Source of the DNA: Hymenobacter lapidarius
Lineage (GTDB): Bacteria > Bacteroidota > Bacteroidia > Cytophagales > Hymenobacteraceae
Length of the DNA stretch: 64,000 nt
Direction of reading: 5' to 3'
Assembly: GCF_001816145.1 (NCBI RefSeq)
Contig: NZ_MDZB01000142.1
Coordinates: forward strand, 86,583 to 150,582
Made by a program: the position numbers and the translations under genes. Shown piece after piece: positions 26,021 through 35,296 of this stretch (the stretch's first letter is position 1; each line of letters opens with the position of its first letter). Under the pieces are notes generated by a model. The model did not search any database and was not told the DNA's origin. It worked only from the letters and a program-made list of their open reading frames with translations.

Positions 26021-29000
26021 ATGAAGCAATTAGTTATTATTCTTACGGCGTGGCTGGGAATGGGGCTGGGCGGGTATTCGGTGGCGCAGGCCCAGACCAA
26101 GGCGCCGGCTCCCAAGGCCGCCGTGCCGGTGGGCGCACCCGCCGCCGCGCCGCCCTACCGGGTGGGCACGCTCTCCAAGGAGCCGGCCCAGTACATGCTG
26201 GACGTGCAAAGCATGATGGCGGCCACTAACAACGCCGCCGCCCGTGCCACGGCCGCCCGCCTGAAGGAGCTGTGGGGCACGAACCGCCTCACCTCGTCGC
26301 AGCAGGCCCGCATCGTGGCCCTGTCGCAAACCATGCTGGCCAAGAAGTTTCGGCCCCGGCCGCACTTCGAGTCGCTGTTTGGCGCCATCATCGGCGGGGC
26401 TACCACGGCCAAGCTCAGCGACCAGCAGATGGACCAGTACCTCGACGTATTCGGCCAGACGCTGGAGAAGGAAGCGCCGAAGGAAACCGAGAAATTCCTT
26501 TTCAGCACCAACCGCTTTCTGAACGGCGGCTACCTTTTCCGCTCGGGCTACAGCAGCCTGCGCGCCGTGGGCGGCACGGTGTCGTTTGCCTACTCGCCCA
26601 TTGCGGCGCCTGTTTCCAACCTGGAATTCGGTGTTTCGGCCCCCGCTCCCAAAGACGAGCCCCTGCCCGCCGCCAAGCCAGCGGCCAAGAAGCCCGTAGT
26701 GGCCGCCAAAGCCCCTGTGAAGGCGGCCCCCAAGCCCGCGCCCAAGAAAAAAGCCAGCAGCAGCGGCTGGGACACGGCCGACATGTGGTCGTCGCCCTCC
26801 GGCGGTGGCTGGGGCGACGACGATGGTTGGGGGGCGCCCGTGAAAAAGAAGGCGCCCGCCAAAAAGCCCTTAGCTACCACCAAAGCACCCACCAAAGCCG
26901 CCCCAGCCGCCGCCAAGGCTGCGCCAGCCGCGCCGGTCGCAACATCCACCGATTTTGATGACCCGCTGCCGTCGTTCACGCCCTCGGCCCTGCCCTACGA
27001 GGACTATCTGGCGCCCCCGGCCCGCGGTGCGGTGCTGGTGGTGAAAGACGCCGATATTTACATGGGCACCAAAGGCGACTCCGTGGTGCTGAAAAAGGTG
27101 AGCGGCACGGCCGTGCCCAATTCCGGCCGCTTCATCGCCACGGGCGGCCAGCTAGCCTGGACGGTGAAGTCCAACCCGGTGACGGCCGATTTGGGAGGCT
27201 TCGACTTCGCCATGAACAAGCCCGAGCTTACGGCGCAACCCGTGACCCTCACGTATCCCGCCGTGCTGGAAGCGCCCGTGAAAGGCGCCTTGAGCTACAA
27301 AAACGTGCGGCGCAAGCCCGGCGCGACCGAAACCGGCTATCCGCGCTTCATCTCCCTCACCAACGATGCCCGCATCAAGAACCTGGGCGAAAACATCCAG
27401 TACCGGGGCGGCATCTCCATGGCGGGGGCCAGCGTGCTCAGCGCCGCGCTGGACGGCTCGCTCTCCAACCTGACGGTGAGCCTGGACGGCAAACCCAAGT
27501 TTAAGGCGGCTTCGCGGGCCTACGTCCTCGGCGACTCGCTCATTACGGCCAGCCGGGCCGCCATCACCATCTACCAGGGCGCCAAGGACTCGGTGACGCA
27601 CCCCGGCGCGCAGCTGAAGTACGCCAAAGGCAAGCAGCAGCTGAAGCTGGCCCGCGAAGACGGCCTCTACAAAAACACGCCCTACAGCGACTCCTACCAC
27701 CAGATGGATATTCGCACCGAGGCCCTGACCTGGAACCTGCGCCAGCCCACTATCGACTTCGAGGTGCTGTCGGCCAAAAACCAGCAGTCGGCCAACTTTG
27801 AGAGCAAGGAGTTTTTTACCAACAACCGCTACCAGCAGCTCAAAAGCATCAACCGGCTGCACCCGCTGCAAATGCTGGTGGGCTACAGCCAGGCCCACGA
27901 CAACGTGAAAACCGTGAACGTGAACGAGTTGGCCACCAATTTGAACACGTCGGAACCCAACATGCGCTCGTCCATGGCCGGCCTGGCACGCGACGGCTAC
28001 GTGCAATGGAACGGCCAAACCGGCAACGTGACCATTCTGCCCAAAGGTTCGCACTACGTGGCCTCGGCCCGCGACAGGAAGGACTACGACCACATCGCCA
28101 TCAAGTCGCTCTCGGGCTCGGGCCGCAACGCCACCCTCAACCTCAACACCAACGAGCTGCTGGTGCGCGGCGTGGACCGCTTCAACTTCACCAACGACTC
28201 CGCTTCAGTGTTTGTGCGGCCGGACAGCGCCATTATCCGCATCCAGAAAAACCGCAACATCAAGTTCAACGGTACGGTGGTGGCCTCGGCCATGCGCTTC
28301 AAAGGCCGGGAATTCAATTTCGATTACGACGGCTTTTACGTCGACATGGCCAAGATTGACTCCATTGTTATTCGCAGCGAGGCCAAGGATGCCAAGGGCA
28401 GGCCCACTGGCAAGCGTGCCGACTTCGCCCTGACCAATAAGGGCAAGGTTTCGACCGGCCGCCTGTTCCTCAACGACCCCAACAACAAGTCGGGCCGTAA
28501 GAAGAAGGGCCAGTACCCGGCCTTCGACTCCAAGAGCGGCGCCAACGTGTACTTCGGCAAGCCGGACGTACTGGGCGGCGCCTACGACTCCACGCTGGTG
28601 TTCGACATTCCGCCGTTTAAGCTGGACTCGCTCAACGGCATCGGCAAGGCAGCTTCCGGGTTCAACGGCACCTTCCGCAGCGGCGGCATCATTCCCGACA
28701 TTCAAACCAAGCTCACGGTGCAGGAAGACGGCTCGCTGGGCTTCGTGTACGACGTGCCCAAGGACGGCTTCCCGCTCTACAAAGGCCGGGGCCGGGTGTT
28801 CAGCAAGGTGAAGATGAACAGCCGCGGTCTGCAGGGCGACGGCACCATCACCTACCAGTCGGGCACGTTCACGTCCAACGAGTTTGTGCTCTACCGCGAC
28901 TCTGTGGTGGCGGTGGGCCGCACGGGCGCCGTTGCGCTCAAAAAAGCCGAGGGCGTGGACATTCCCAAAATGGCCCTGCCCGCCGGCTACCTCATGCACT

Positions 29001-31555
29001 GGAACGTGCGCCAGGACTCCATGTACCTGACCACGCCGGCTTCGGGCGAAGCCATTCGCATGTACACCTCGGCCGACCAGAAAACCAAGGCGGTCACGGC
29101 CTACAACTTCAAGGGCACGGCCCTGCTCACGCCGAAGAATGCGGGCGGCGACGGCCGCCTCGACGGGCCGCAGTCTTTTATCAAATCGCCGGAATTCACC
29201 TTTAAGTCGGACAGCTACTCCGGCCGCAGGGCCACGATGAGCGTGAAGTCGGCCGAAGCCAACAAGCCCGCGCTCACGGCCAACGAAGTGGCGTTCGACT
29301 ACGATTTGAAGAAAGGCTACGCCGATTTCAAGCGCGAAGAAGGCAGCACGGCCAGCATCGACCTGCCGTATTCCCGGTTCAAAACCACGCTCAGCGGCGG
29401 CCATTGGGACTTCAGGAAAAAGCAGGTGCAACTGCGCGTGGCCGGCAACGCCGACTCCACCAAGTCGTACTTCTACTCCACCAACCCCGACCAGCAGGGC
29501 CTGAAATTCAAGGCTTCAAGCGGGGTGTACGACCTGGCCAAGTACCGCATGCAGGTGGGCGGCGTGCCCTACATTGCCGCCGCCGACGCCTGGGTGATGC
29601 CCGACTCGGGCAAGGTGAGCATCGGGGCCAACGGCCGCATCCAGCGCTTCAAAAATGCGACCGTGGTGCTCGACTCGCTGGGCAAGTTCCACCGCCTCGT
29701 GAAGGGCAATATTGAGGTGCTCTCGAAAGCGGCCTTCACCGGCAACGCCGAGTACACCTTCAAAACGGCCCGCGACTCGGTGGCCCTGCGCTTCTCCAAC
29801 TTCGAGCCCGACCCCGCCGGCATTTTGGCGGGCAAAGGGGCCCGCGGCCTGCTGCGCCGCAACAAAGACCAACAGGACGAATCGGCCCTGACGCCCAGCG
29901 CCGGGGCTGGCCCGCCCACCGTGGCCACGGCCGTGGTGAGCGCCGGCACCAAGTTCCAGCTCACGCCGCGCATTGGCTACCGGGGCAACGTGCAGCTGCA
30001 CTCGCAGCGCCGTGGCTTTGCCTTCAACGGCGAAGTGCAGCTCCAGTTCGGCGCCGAGCGCAAGGCGGCCGAGTGGATTGCGGTGAAAGACTCCATCGAC
30101 CCCAAGAACTTCAGCCTGAACCTGCAGGGCGCCAAAGGGGCCGATGGGAAACCGCTCGTCACGGGCCTGTTCATGTCGGACCAGACCAACAAGATGTACC
30201 CGCTGTACGCCGCGGCCGTGCCCAACGAAACCGACGTGCAGGTGTTTAAAGTAGACGGCAAAATGCGCTACGACGACCAAAAAGGCCTGTATACCATCTC
30301 CCGCAACGACCCCGCCGACGTCAACGCCTACGAAGGCGCGGCCCTCACCTACGCCGACGCCACCAACTCGCTCAGCTTCCGGGGGCCGATGACATTCATG
30401 AACTCCAACAGGGACTACAAGATGGTGGGCAGCGGCGTGGGCACCGCCAACCCCGACAGCGCCCGCTACGCCGTTGATGCCCTGCTGGGCATCGACATCA
30501 ACATGCCCATCAAGGCCATCGACGTGATGGGGGCCGATTTGGCCCGCGTTACCAAGGGCTCGCCCGAAGCGCAGGACGGCTCCACCAACGAGCTCTACAA
30601 GCTGGGCCAGTTCATCGGCAACAAGGGCGTGGAGGCCTATGCCATGCGCAAAGGCACCGCCGACCCGCTCATGAAGCTCTCGCCTAAGTTCCTGCACACC
30701 ATCTTGCTGAGCAGGGTGAACCTGCGCTGGAACGAGAAGCGGCGGGCCTGGTACTCGGTGGGCCCGTTGGGCCTGGCGGGCGTGGGCAAGCAGCCCCTCA
30801 ACGCGCTGATTGATGGCTACGTGGAAATCCGCCGCGAAAATGCTACCGACGTAGTCGAAATCTACCTCGAGCCCGAGCCCCGGACGTGGTACTACCTCAA
30901 GTACGCCAACAACCTGCTCCTGACGAAGTCGCAAAACGAGAATTACGACGCCGAAATCAACGCCAAAGCCAAGGGCGACTACAACACGGCCACCAGCTAC
31001 GGGGCCTTCGTCGGCGACTTCTCCGATGTGGATGCTTTCCGTGCGCATTTCCAGAAAGACTACCTGGGCAAAACCGGCAAGCTGGCGGCTCGCCCCGTAG
31101 TGCCGCAGTCTACCGGCAACTTCGACAATCTTGACGGCAAGAAGAAGAAAAAGGCCAAAGGCAACGACCCCTTCGGTGATGGCGTGGTAGACAATGGCGC
31201 TGCCGACGCTGCCCCAGAGCCCACCAAGAAGAAGAAAAAGGCCAAAGGCAACGACCCTTTCGGTGATGGCGTGATGGATAATGGCGCTGCCCCGGCTGCC
31301 ACAGCTCCGGCCCCGGCCAAGAAGGATAAAGTTAAGGAAGCCACCGCCGATGCTCCTGAGCCTGGGAAAGACAAGGCCAAAGCCGCCGACCCCGCCCCCG
31401 AAGCCGACCCCGCCCTGAGCAAAAAAGAAGCAGAGCGCCAAGCCAAGGAAGAAGCAAAAGAAGCCGAACGCCTCAAGAAAGAGGAAGAGAAAAAGAAGAA
31501 AGAGGACGAGAAGAAGAAAAAGAAAACCACCGAAGACCCGTTCGGCGACAGCTAA
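26021..31555 (+). CDS. Giant secreted beta-rich protein with lysine-rich repeat tail, function unknown
   Basis: An 1844-residue exported protein: signal peptide 1-25, a helical segment about 45-170, a low-complexity Ala/Lys/Pro linker with WGDDDGWG about 205-310, then about 1380 residues of alternating hydrophobic/polar beta-strand-like sequence. Residues about 630-690 (NELATNLNTSEPNMRSSMAG, then YVQWNG and VTILPKG) look like a winged-helix fold, odd in an exported protein. The tail (1705-1844) is charged, with two copies of a 22-residue repeat (KKKKAKGNDPFGDGV-type) and a third DPFGD at the very end. I do not recognise a named family; the strand-rich body is reminiscent of LptA/AsmA-like envelope proteins, which is only a guess. 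It stands alone, with a strong terminator. Confidence 0.9.
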   Translation: MKQLVIILTAWLGMGLGGYSVAQAQTKAPAPKAAVPVGAPAAAPPYRVGTLSKEPAQYMLDVQSMMAATNNAAARATAARLKELWGTNRLTSSQQARIVALSQTMLAKKFRPRPHFESLFGAIIGGATTAKLSDQQMDQYLDVFGQTLEKEAPKETEKFLFSTNRFLNGGYLFRSGYSSLRAVGGTVSFAYSPIAAPVSNLEFGVSAPAPKDEPLPAAKPAAKKPVVAAKAPVKAAPKPAPKKKASSSGWDTADMWSSPSGGGWGDDDGWGAPVKKKAPAKKPLATTKAPTKAAPAAAKAAPAAPVATSTDFDDPLPSFTPSALPYEDYLAPPARGAVLVVKDADIYMGTKGDSVVLKKVSGTAVPNSGRFIATGGQLAWTVKSNPVTADLGGFDFAMNKPELTAQPVTLTYPAVLEAPVKGALSYKNVRRKPGATETGYPRFISLTNDARIKNLGENIQYRGGISMAGASVLSAALDGSLSNLTVSLDGKPKFKAASRAYVLGDSLITASRAAITIYQGAKDSVTHPGAQLKYAKGKQQLKLAREDGLYKNTPYSDSYHQMDIRTEALTWNLRQPTIDFEVLSAKNQQSANFESKEFFTNNRYQQLKSINRLHPLQMLVGYSQAHDNVKTVNVNELATNLNTSEPNMRSSMAGLARDGYVQWNGQTGNVTILPKGSHYVASARDRKDYDHIAIKSLSGSGRNATLNLNTNELLVRGVDRFNFTNDSASVFVRPDSAIIRIQKNRNIKFNGTVVASAMRFKGREFNFDYDGFYVDMAKIDSIVIRSEAKDAKGRPTGKRADFALTNKGKVSTGRLFLNDPNNKSGRKKKGQYPAFDSKSGANVYFGKPDVLGGAYDSTLVFDIPPFKLDSLNGIGKAASGFNGTFRSGGIIPDIQTKLTVQEDGSLGFVYDVPKDGFPLYKGRGRVFSKVKMNSRGLQGDGTITYQSGTFTSNEFVLYRDSVVAVGRTGAVALKKAEGVDIPKMALPAGYLMHWNVRQDSMYLTTPASGEAIRMYTSADQKTKAVTAYNFKGTALLTPKNAGGDGRLDGPQSFIKSPEFTFKSDSYSGRRATMSVKSAEANKPALTANEVAFDYDLKKGYADFKREEGSTASIDLPYSRFKTTLSGGHWDFRKKQVQLRVAGNADSTKSYFYSTNPDQQGLKFKASSGVYDLAKYRMQVGGVPYIAAADAWVMPDSGKVSIGANGRIQRFKNATVVLDSLGKFHRLVKGNIEVLSKAAFTGNAEYTFKTARDSVALRFSNFEPDPAGILAGKGARGLLRRNKDQQDESALTPSAGAGPPTVATAVVSAGTKFQLTPRIGYRGNVQLHSQRRGFAFNGEVQLQFGAERKAAEWIAVKDSIDPKNFSLNLQGAKGADGKPLVTGLFMSDQTNKMYPLYAAAVPNETDVQVFKVDGKMRYDDQKGLYTISRNDPADVNAYEGAALTYADATNSLSFRGPMTFMNSNRDYKMVGSGVGTANPDSARYAVDALLGIDINMPIKAIDVMGADLARVTKGSPEAQDGSTNELYKLGQFIGNKGVEAYAMRKGTADPLMKLSPKFLHTILLSRVNLRWNEKRRAWYSVGPLGLAGVGKQPLNALIDGYVEIRRENATDVVEIYLEPEPRTWYYLKYANNLLLTKSQNENYDAEINAKAKGDYNTATSYGAFVGDFSDVDAFRAHFQKDYLGKTGKLAARPVVPQSTGNFDNLDGKKKKKAKGNDPFGDGVVDNGAADAAPEPTKKKKKAKGNDPFGDGVMDNGAAPAATAPAPAKKDKVKEATADAPEPGKDKAKAADPAPEADPALSKKEAERQAKEEAKEAERLKKEEEKKKKEDEKKKKKTTEDPFGDS
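31139..31291 (+). repeat. Tandem-type direct repeats in the tail of the giant protein
   Basis: Two 66-base units (31139-31204 and 31226-31291) are nearly identical, separated by 21 bases. Each encodes a lysine run followed by AKGNDPFGDGV and DNGA. The DPFGD motif recurs as the last five-to-six residues of the protein. Confidence 0.85.
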
Positions 31556-31566
31556 ACCCGCAGAGA

Positions 31567-31593
31567 GCCTCGCCCATTCGGCGGGGCTTTTTT
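31567..31593 (+). terminator. Intrinsic terminator of the giant gene
   Basis: GCCTCGCC (31567-31574) pairs with GGCGGGGC (31580-31587), one G-T pair, 5-base loop, followed by six T. It begins 12 bases after the stop codon. Confidence 0.85.
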
Positions 31594-31685
31594 GTGCGGC
31601 GCAACCGCTGCCGCTCGCGCTGCCGAATAACGCCTGAAGGGCGCGGAGCCGCAAACTGCGGCATTCGCGCTACATTTATCCCCGC

Positions 31686-32330
31686 ATGAATTACCTCTAC
31701 ATCGCGCTTGCGCTCCTCGCTGCTTACCTGCTCGGCTCCATTCCCACGGCCTTGTGGGTGGGCCGCCGCTTTTTTGGGCTGGCCGACATCCGCGAGCACG
31801 GCTCCGGCAACGCCGGCGCCACCAACACCTTTCGCGTGCTGGGCCCCAAGGCTGGTTCGGCGGTGCTGCTCGTTGATGCTCTCAAGGGCTTTGTGGCCGC
31901 GTTTTTCCTGCCGCAGTGGCTGGTGGCGCAGGGCGCCATTGCCCCCGAGCACGAACTGTACTTCAAGCTGGCTTGCGGCGTACTGGCCATTGTGGGGCAC
32001 ATCTTTCCCATCTTCGCGCAGTTCCGGGGCGGCAAGGGCGTGGCCACGGTGCTGGGCATGATGCTGGGCGTGGCGCCCGCCACGGTGGGCGTGTGCCTAT
32101 TGGTTTTTATTGTGATGCTGCTGTTGTTTCGCTACGTGTCCCTGGCCAGCATGTCGGCGGGCGTCACCTTCGCGCTGCTGCAGCTGCTGCCCCAGTTCCG
32201 GCCGGCGCAGCCGTTTATGGTGTACGTGGGGTTCCTGCTGGCGGCGCTGCTCATCTACACCCACCGGGCCAACATCGGCCGGCTGCAGGCCGGGACCGAG
32301 AGCCGCGTGCCGCTGTTTGGGCGGAAGTGA
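31686..32330 (+). CDS. plsY: Glycerol-3-phosphate acyltransferase PlsY
   Basis: A 214-residue inner-membrane enzyme that transfers the acyl group from acyl phosphate to glycerol 3-phosphate, the first step of phospholipid synthesis. The conserved segments are present: YLLGSIPTALWVGR near residue 14, the REHGSGNAGATNTFRVLG active-site loop near 38-55, HIFPIFAQFRGGKGVATVLG near 105-122, and five or so membrane helices. Its stop codon overlaps the GTG start of the next gene (GTGA), which implies coupling. Confidence 0.95.
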   Translation: MNYLYIALALLAAYLLGSIPTALWVGRRFFGLADIREHGSGNAGATNTFRVLGPKAGSAVLLVDALKGFVAAFFLPQWLVAQGAIAPEHELYFKLACGVLAIVGHIFPIFAQFRGGKGVATVLGMMLGVAPATVGVCLLVFIVMLLLFRYVSLASMSAGVTFALLQLLPQFRPAQPFMVYVGFLLAALLIYTHRANIGRLQAGTESRVPLFGRK

Positions 32331-32941
32331 GGTCCATTGACCACCGCCGTTTTCAGCTATTGCTCCGCGCTACATTTGCTTCCCTGCTGTTGCTGCTGTT
32401 GCTCATTGGGCCGGCGCAAGCGCAGCGGTACAACGTGGCTCTAAGCCCCGCACCGGCTGGTTTCACCTGGCAACCATTGCCCGCCAGCAATGCTGCTATC
32501 CTGCTACCAGAGGGCTGGTACTACAAGGCCGAAGCGGTGAAAGGAGCAGCAACCTGCTACCTCACCCAGCAGGAAATTGGCGAAAGCGGCGAGTACCAAA
32601 CGGGCCTGTCGCTGCAAGTAGTGCGCAAAGCCAAAGCCCAAACCAAGCGCCCGGCTCCGGAATACGCCGAGCTGCTAATGCTGCGCACGGGCTTCGGCCA
32701 GGGCCAGCAGCAAATGGAAAAGGCTTCATCCGTGGAAGGCGCGTGGCACAAATGGACGGTGTGCTACCACGACGCCCCGCCCGATGCCGACGCCCGCATC
32801 GTGTTCCAGCTGGCGCTGGCCAATGCCAAGACCGACACCCTGTACCTGCTCACCTTCGAAAGCCCTGAAAAAGACTGGGCCGAGGCCTGGACGTTGGGCC
32901 AGGTGATGGTACGCGAACTGGCGCTGGATGCGCGGCAATGA
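32327..32941 (+). CDS. Exported hypothetical protein coupled to plsY
   Basis: A 204-residue protein with a basic N-terminus, a leucine-rich hydrophobic core and cleavage near AQAQ (residues 1-32), so it is exported. The mature part is a compact alpha/beta sequence (FTWQPLPASNAAILLPEGWYY ... WTVCYHDAPPD ... LYLLTFESPEKDWAEAW) without motifs I recognise; the overall look is of a small periplasmic domain similar to PsbP/DUF1795-like folds, which is a guess. The start is the GTG at 32327, which overlaps the plsY stop; no ATG is available before the hydrophobic core. Confidence 0.7.
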   Translation: MRSIDHRRFQLLLRATFASLLLLLLLIGPAQAQRYNVALSPAPAGFTWQPLPASNAAILLPEGWYYKAEAVKGAATCYLTQQEIGESGEYQTGLSLQVVRKAKAQTKRPAPEYAELLMLRTGFGQGQQQMEKASSVEGAWHKWTVCYHDAPPDADARIVFQLALANAKTDTLYLLTFESPEKDWAEAWTLGQVMVRELALDARQ

Positions 32942-33017
32942 GCTGGCCCGGTTATGCAATAGGAGCAGCCGAAGCATCACTTGGAAAATTGCTCTTAAAA
33001 ACAAACGCAATAAGCTG

Positions 33018-33760
33018 ATGAAAACCTGCTTACTGGCGACTGCCTGCCTAACAGTGGTCACCCTTCACACACCGTTGCTGGCCCAGACCGCGACCGTGGG
33101 GCCATTTGGCACCGAAACCGAGGCCGCCCGGCACCAAGCCGGGTTCCTGGCCGCGGCCAGAGCAGCAGGCTATACCCAGCGGCCCGAGTTTCTCTACCGC
33201 TACCGCCTCGACATCACCAAAACCAAGCAACTGCGCCGGGCTGGAGTAGACCTGCGGCAGGAGGAACGGCAAATTCTCATTGACGGAACCCCCGACTACC
33301 CGGCGGCGGCCTTATATGCTGACCTAGTGGTGCACGGCACCGTGGTTAAGCAAACCGGCGACTCCAGCCGGGCCGTGTTCTACCATTCTGCCTTTGAGGT
33401 GCAAGTAACCGACACCTGGCAGGGGCCGGCCGCCACCAACCCCGTGGTGGCCCGGCTGCGGTCGGGGCCCTCGGAAGGCTTTTATTTGAATGTGTCGATG
33501 GGCCCGGAGCTTAAACTGTGCCAGGAGGTGGTCGTGTTCCTGGCCCCGATTGATTTTGCTGGCTACGCAGAAGCCGAGCAACAAGGGCTGGCCATGCAGC
33601 GCAACAACGCCGCCCCCGCGACTTCGACGCGGTGAAGGTCATTCCAGTGGAAAAAGGGCGTGTTTTTGGCGGACGTGTGAAACTGGCCAAGGCGCGGAAG
33701 TATAGCAAGCGCATTGCGGCCATCCTGGACAAAGAGCGTTTCTATCAAAAGAAATTCTAG
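33018..33760 (+). pseudogene. Exported hypothetical protein, frameshifted near its 3' end
   Basis: The frame from ATG 33018 encodes a signal peptide (residues 1-22, ending LLAQ) and a secreted domain of about 170 residues, and stops at 33635. In the -1 frame a natural-looking C-terminus continues past that point (RDFDAVKVIPVEKGRVFGG, then VKLAKARKYSKRIAAIL) to a stop at 33758-33760. One extra C in the run of five at 33613-33617 would join the two into a 247-residue protein. I do not recognise the family. It is either a recent pseudogene, a phase-variable C-run, or a sequencing error. Confidence 0.7.
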
Positions 33761-33854
33761 AGTTCAGGATTTTGTGGGCTGTGCCGGCGGTTATGGCTGC
33801 TCTTTCGGGCCCGGGACCTACTTTTACTCCCAACACCACACCCCCACACCGCGC

Positions 33855-35219
33855 ATGGCCAATTACCTCGCCGACAACCAAACCCGCTTCCTCAACGAGC
33901 TGATGGACTGGCTCCGCATCCCGTCCGTTTCGGCCGACCCCAAGTTCCACGACGACGTGCTGCGGGCCGCCGACTTCCTCAAAACCCGCCTCGAAGAAGC
34001 CGGTGTGAACAACGTGGAAATCTGCCCCACGGCCGGCAACCCCATTGTGTACGGCGAATATGTGGTGAGCCCCGACGCTAAAACCGTGCTCGTGTACGGC
34101 CACTACGACGTACAGCCCGCCGACCCCTACGAGCTGTGGACCTCGCCGCCCTTCGAGCCGGTGATTAAGGACGAGAAAATCTACGCCCGCGGCGCCTGCG
34201 ACGATAAGGGCCAGGTGTACATGCACGTCAAAGCCTTTGAGATGATGATGCGCGACGGCCAGGGCGGCGTGCCCTGCAACATCAAATTCATGTTCGAGGG
34301 CGAGGAAGAAATCGGGTCCAATAACCTCGAAATCTTCGTGCGCGCCAACAAGAAAAAGCTCCAGGCCGACGTCATCCTCATTTCCGATACCGGGATGCTG
34401 GCCAACGACGTGCCCAGCATTGAGGTGGGCCTGCGCGGCCTGAGCTACCACGAAGTAACCGTGACCGGCCCCAACCGCGACCTGCACTCCGGCCTCTACG
34501 GCGGCGCCGTGGCCAACCCCATCAACGTGCTCTGCGCCATGATTGCCAGCCTGCACGACGAAAACGGCCACATCACCATCCCCGGCTTCTACGACAACGT
34601 GGACGAGCTGAGCGCCGACGAGCGCGCCGAAATGGCCAAGGCCCCGTTCTCCGAAGAAGAATTTAAAAAGAGCATCGGTTTGCCCGCCACGGCCGGCGAA
34701 AAGGGCTACAGCAGCATGGAGCGCACCAGCATCCGGCCCACGCTCGACGTGAACGGCATCTGGGGCGGCTACACCGGCGAGGGCGCCAAAACCGTCATCG
34801 CCTCGCAGGCCCACGCCAAAATCTCCATGCGCTTGGTGCCCCACCAGACCTCGGCCGAAATCTCGGAGCTGTTCCAAAAGCACTTCCGCAGCATTGCCCC
34901 GGCCGGCGTCACGGTAAGCGTGCATCCCCACCACGGCGGCGAGCCCGTGGTAACGCCCACCGACTCGGTGGCCTACCGTGCCGCGGCCGATGCCATGGAA
35001 ACCACCTTCGGCAAGCGCCCGGTGCCCACCCGCGGCGGCGGCTCCATTCCCATCGTGGCCATGTTCAAATCGGAGCTGGGGCTGGATACCGTCCTGCTCG
35101 GCTTTGGGCTGGATAGCGACGCCATCCACTCGCCCAACGAGCATTTCGGAGTGTTTAACTTCCTGAAAGGCATCGAAACCATCCCGCACTTCTACCGCAA
35201 TTACGCGGCGGCGCAGTAA
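33855..35219 (+). CDS. M20 family dipeptidase
   Basis: A 454-residue cytoplasmic metallopeptidase of the M20 (carnosinase/CPG2-like) family. Metal-site motifs: VLVYGHYDVQPADP near residue 78, GACDDKGQVYMH near 113, FEGEEEIGS near 145, and VDLISDTGM-like segment near 178; the dimerisation domain lies about 210-380 and the closing HSPNEHF motif near 435 provides the last zinc ligand. It hydrolyses dipeptides or short peptides. I start it at 33855 (MANYLADN); the frame before this comes from noncoding sequence. It ends in a strong two-way terminator. Confidence 0.93.
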   Translation: MANYLADNQTRFLNELMDWLRIPSVSADPKFHDDVLRAADFLKTRLEEAGVNNVEICPTAGNPIVYGEYVVSPDAKTVLVYGHYDVQPADPYELWTSPPFEPVIKDEKIYARGACDDKGQVYMHVKAFEMMMRDGQGGVPCNIKFMFEGEEEIGSNNLEIFVRANKKKLQADVILISDTGMLANDVPSIEVGLRGLSYHEVTVTGPNRDLHSGLYGGAVANPINVLCAMIASLHDENGHITIPGFYDNVDELSADERAEMAKAPFSEEEFKKSIGLPATAGEKGYSSMERTSIRPTLDVNGIWGGYTGEGAKTVIASQAHAKISMRLVPHQTSAEISELFQKHFRSIAPAGVTVSVHPHHGGEPVVTPTDSVAYRAAADAMETTFGKRPVPTRGGGSIPIVAMFKSELGLDTVLLGFGLDSDAIHSPNEHFGVFNFLKGIETIPHFYRNYAAAQ

Positions 35220-35241
35220 GGCGCACGCGTTTTGGTAAAAA

Positions 35242-35278
35242 CAAAAGCCCGGTTTCCATGGTGGAAGCCGGGCTTTTG
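35242..35278. terminator. Bidirectional terminator
   Basis: A 16-bp stem (35242-35257 with 35263-35278, one G-T pair) with a 5-base loop has A-rich and T-rich ends, so it can stop both the dipeptidase gene and the convergent beta-barrel gene. Confidence 0.85.
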
Positions 35279-35296
35279 CTTTTGGGCCTCTTCGGC

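Noticed and set aside
29516..31654. 712-codon minus-strand frame opposite the giant protein gene
   Set aside because: Shadow of the 3' half of the giant gene; composition is His/Gly/Val-rich and it spans the terminator.
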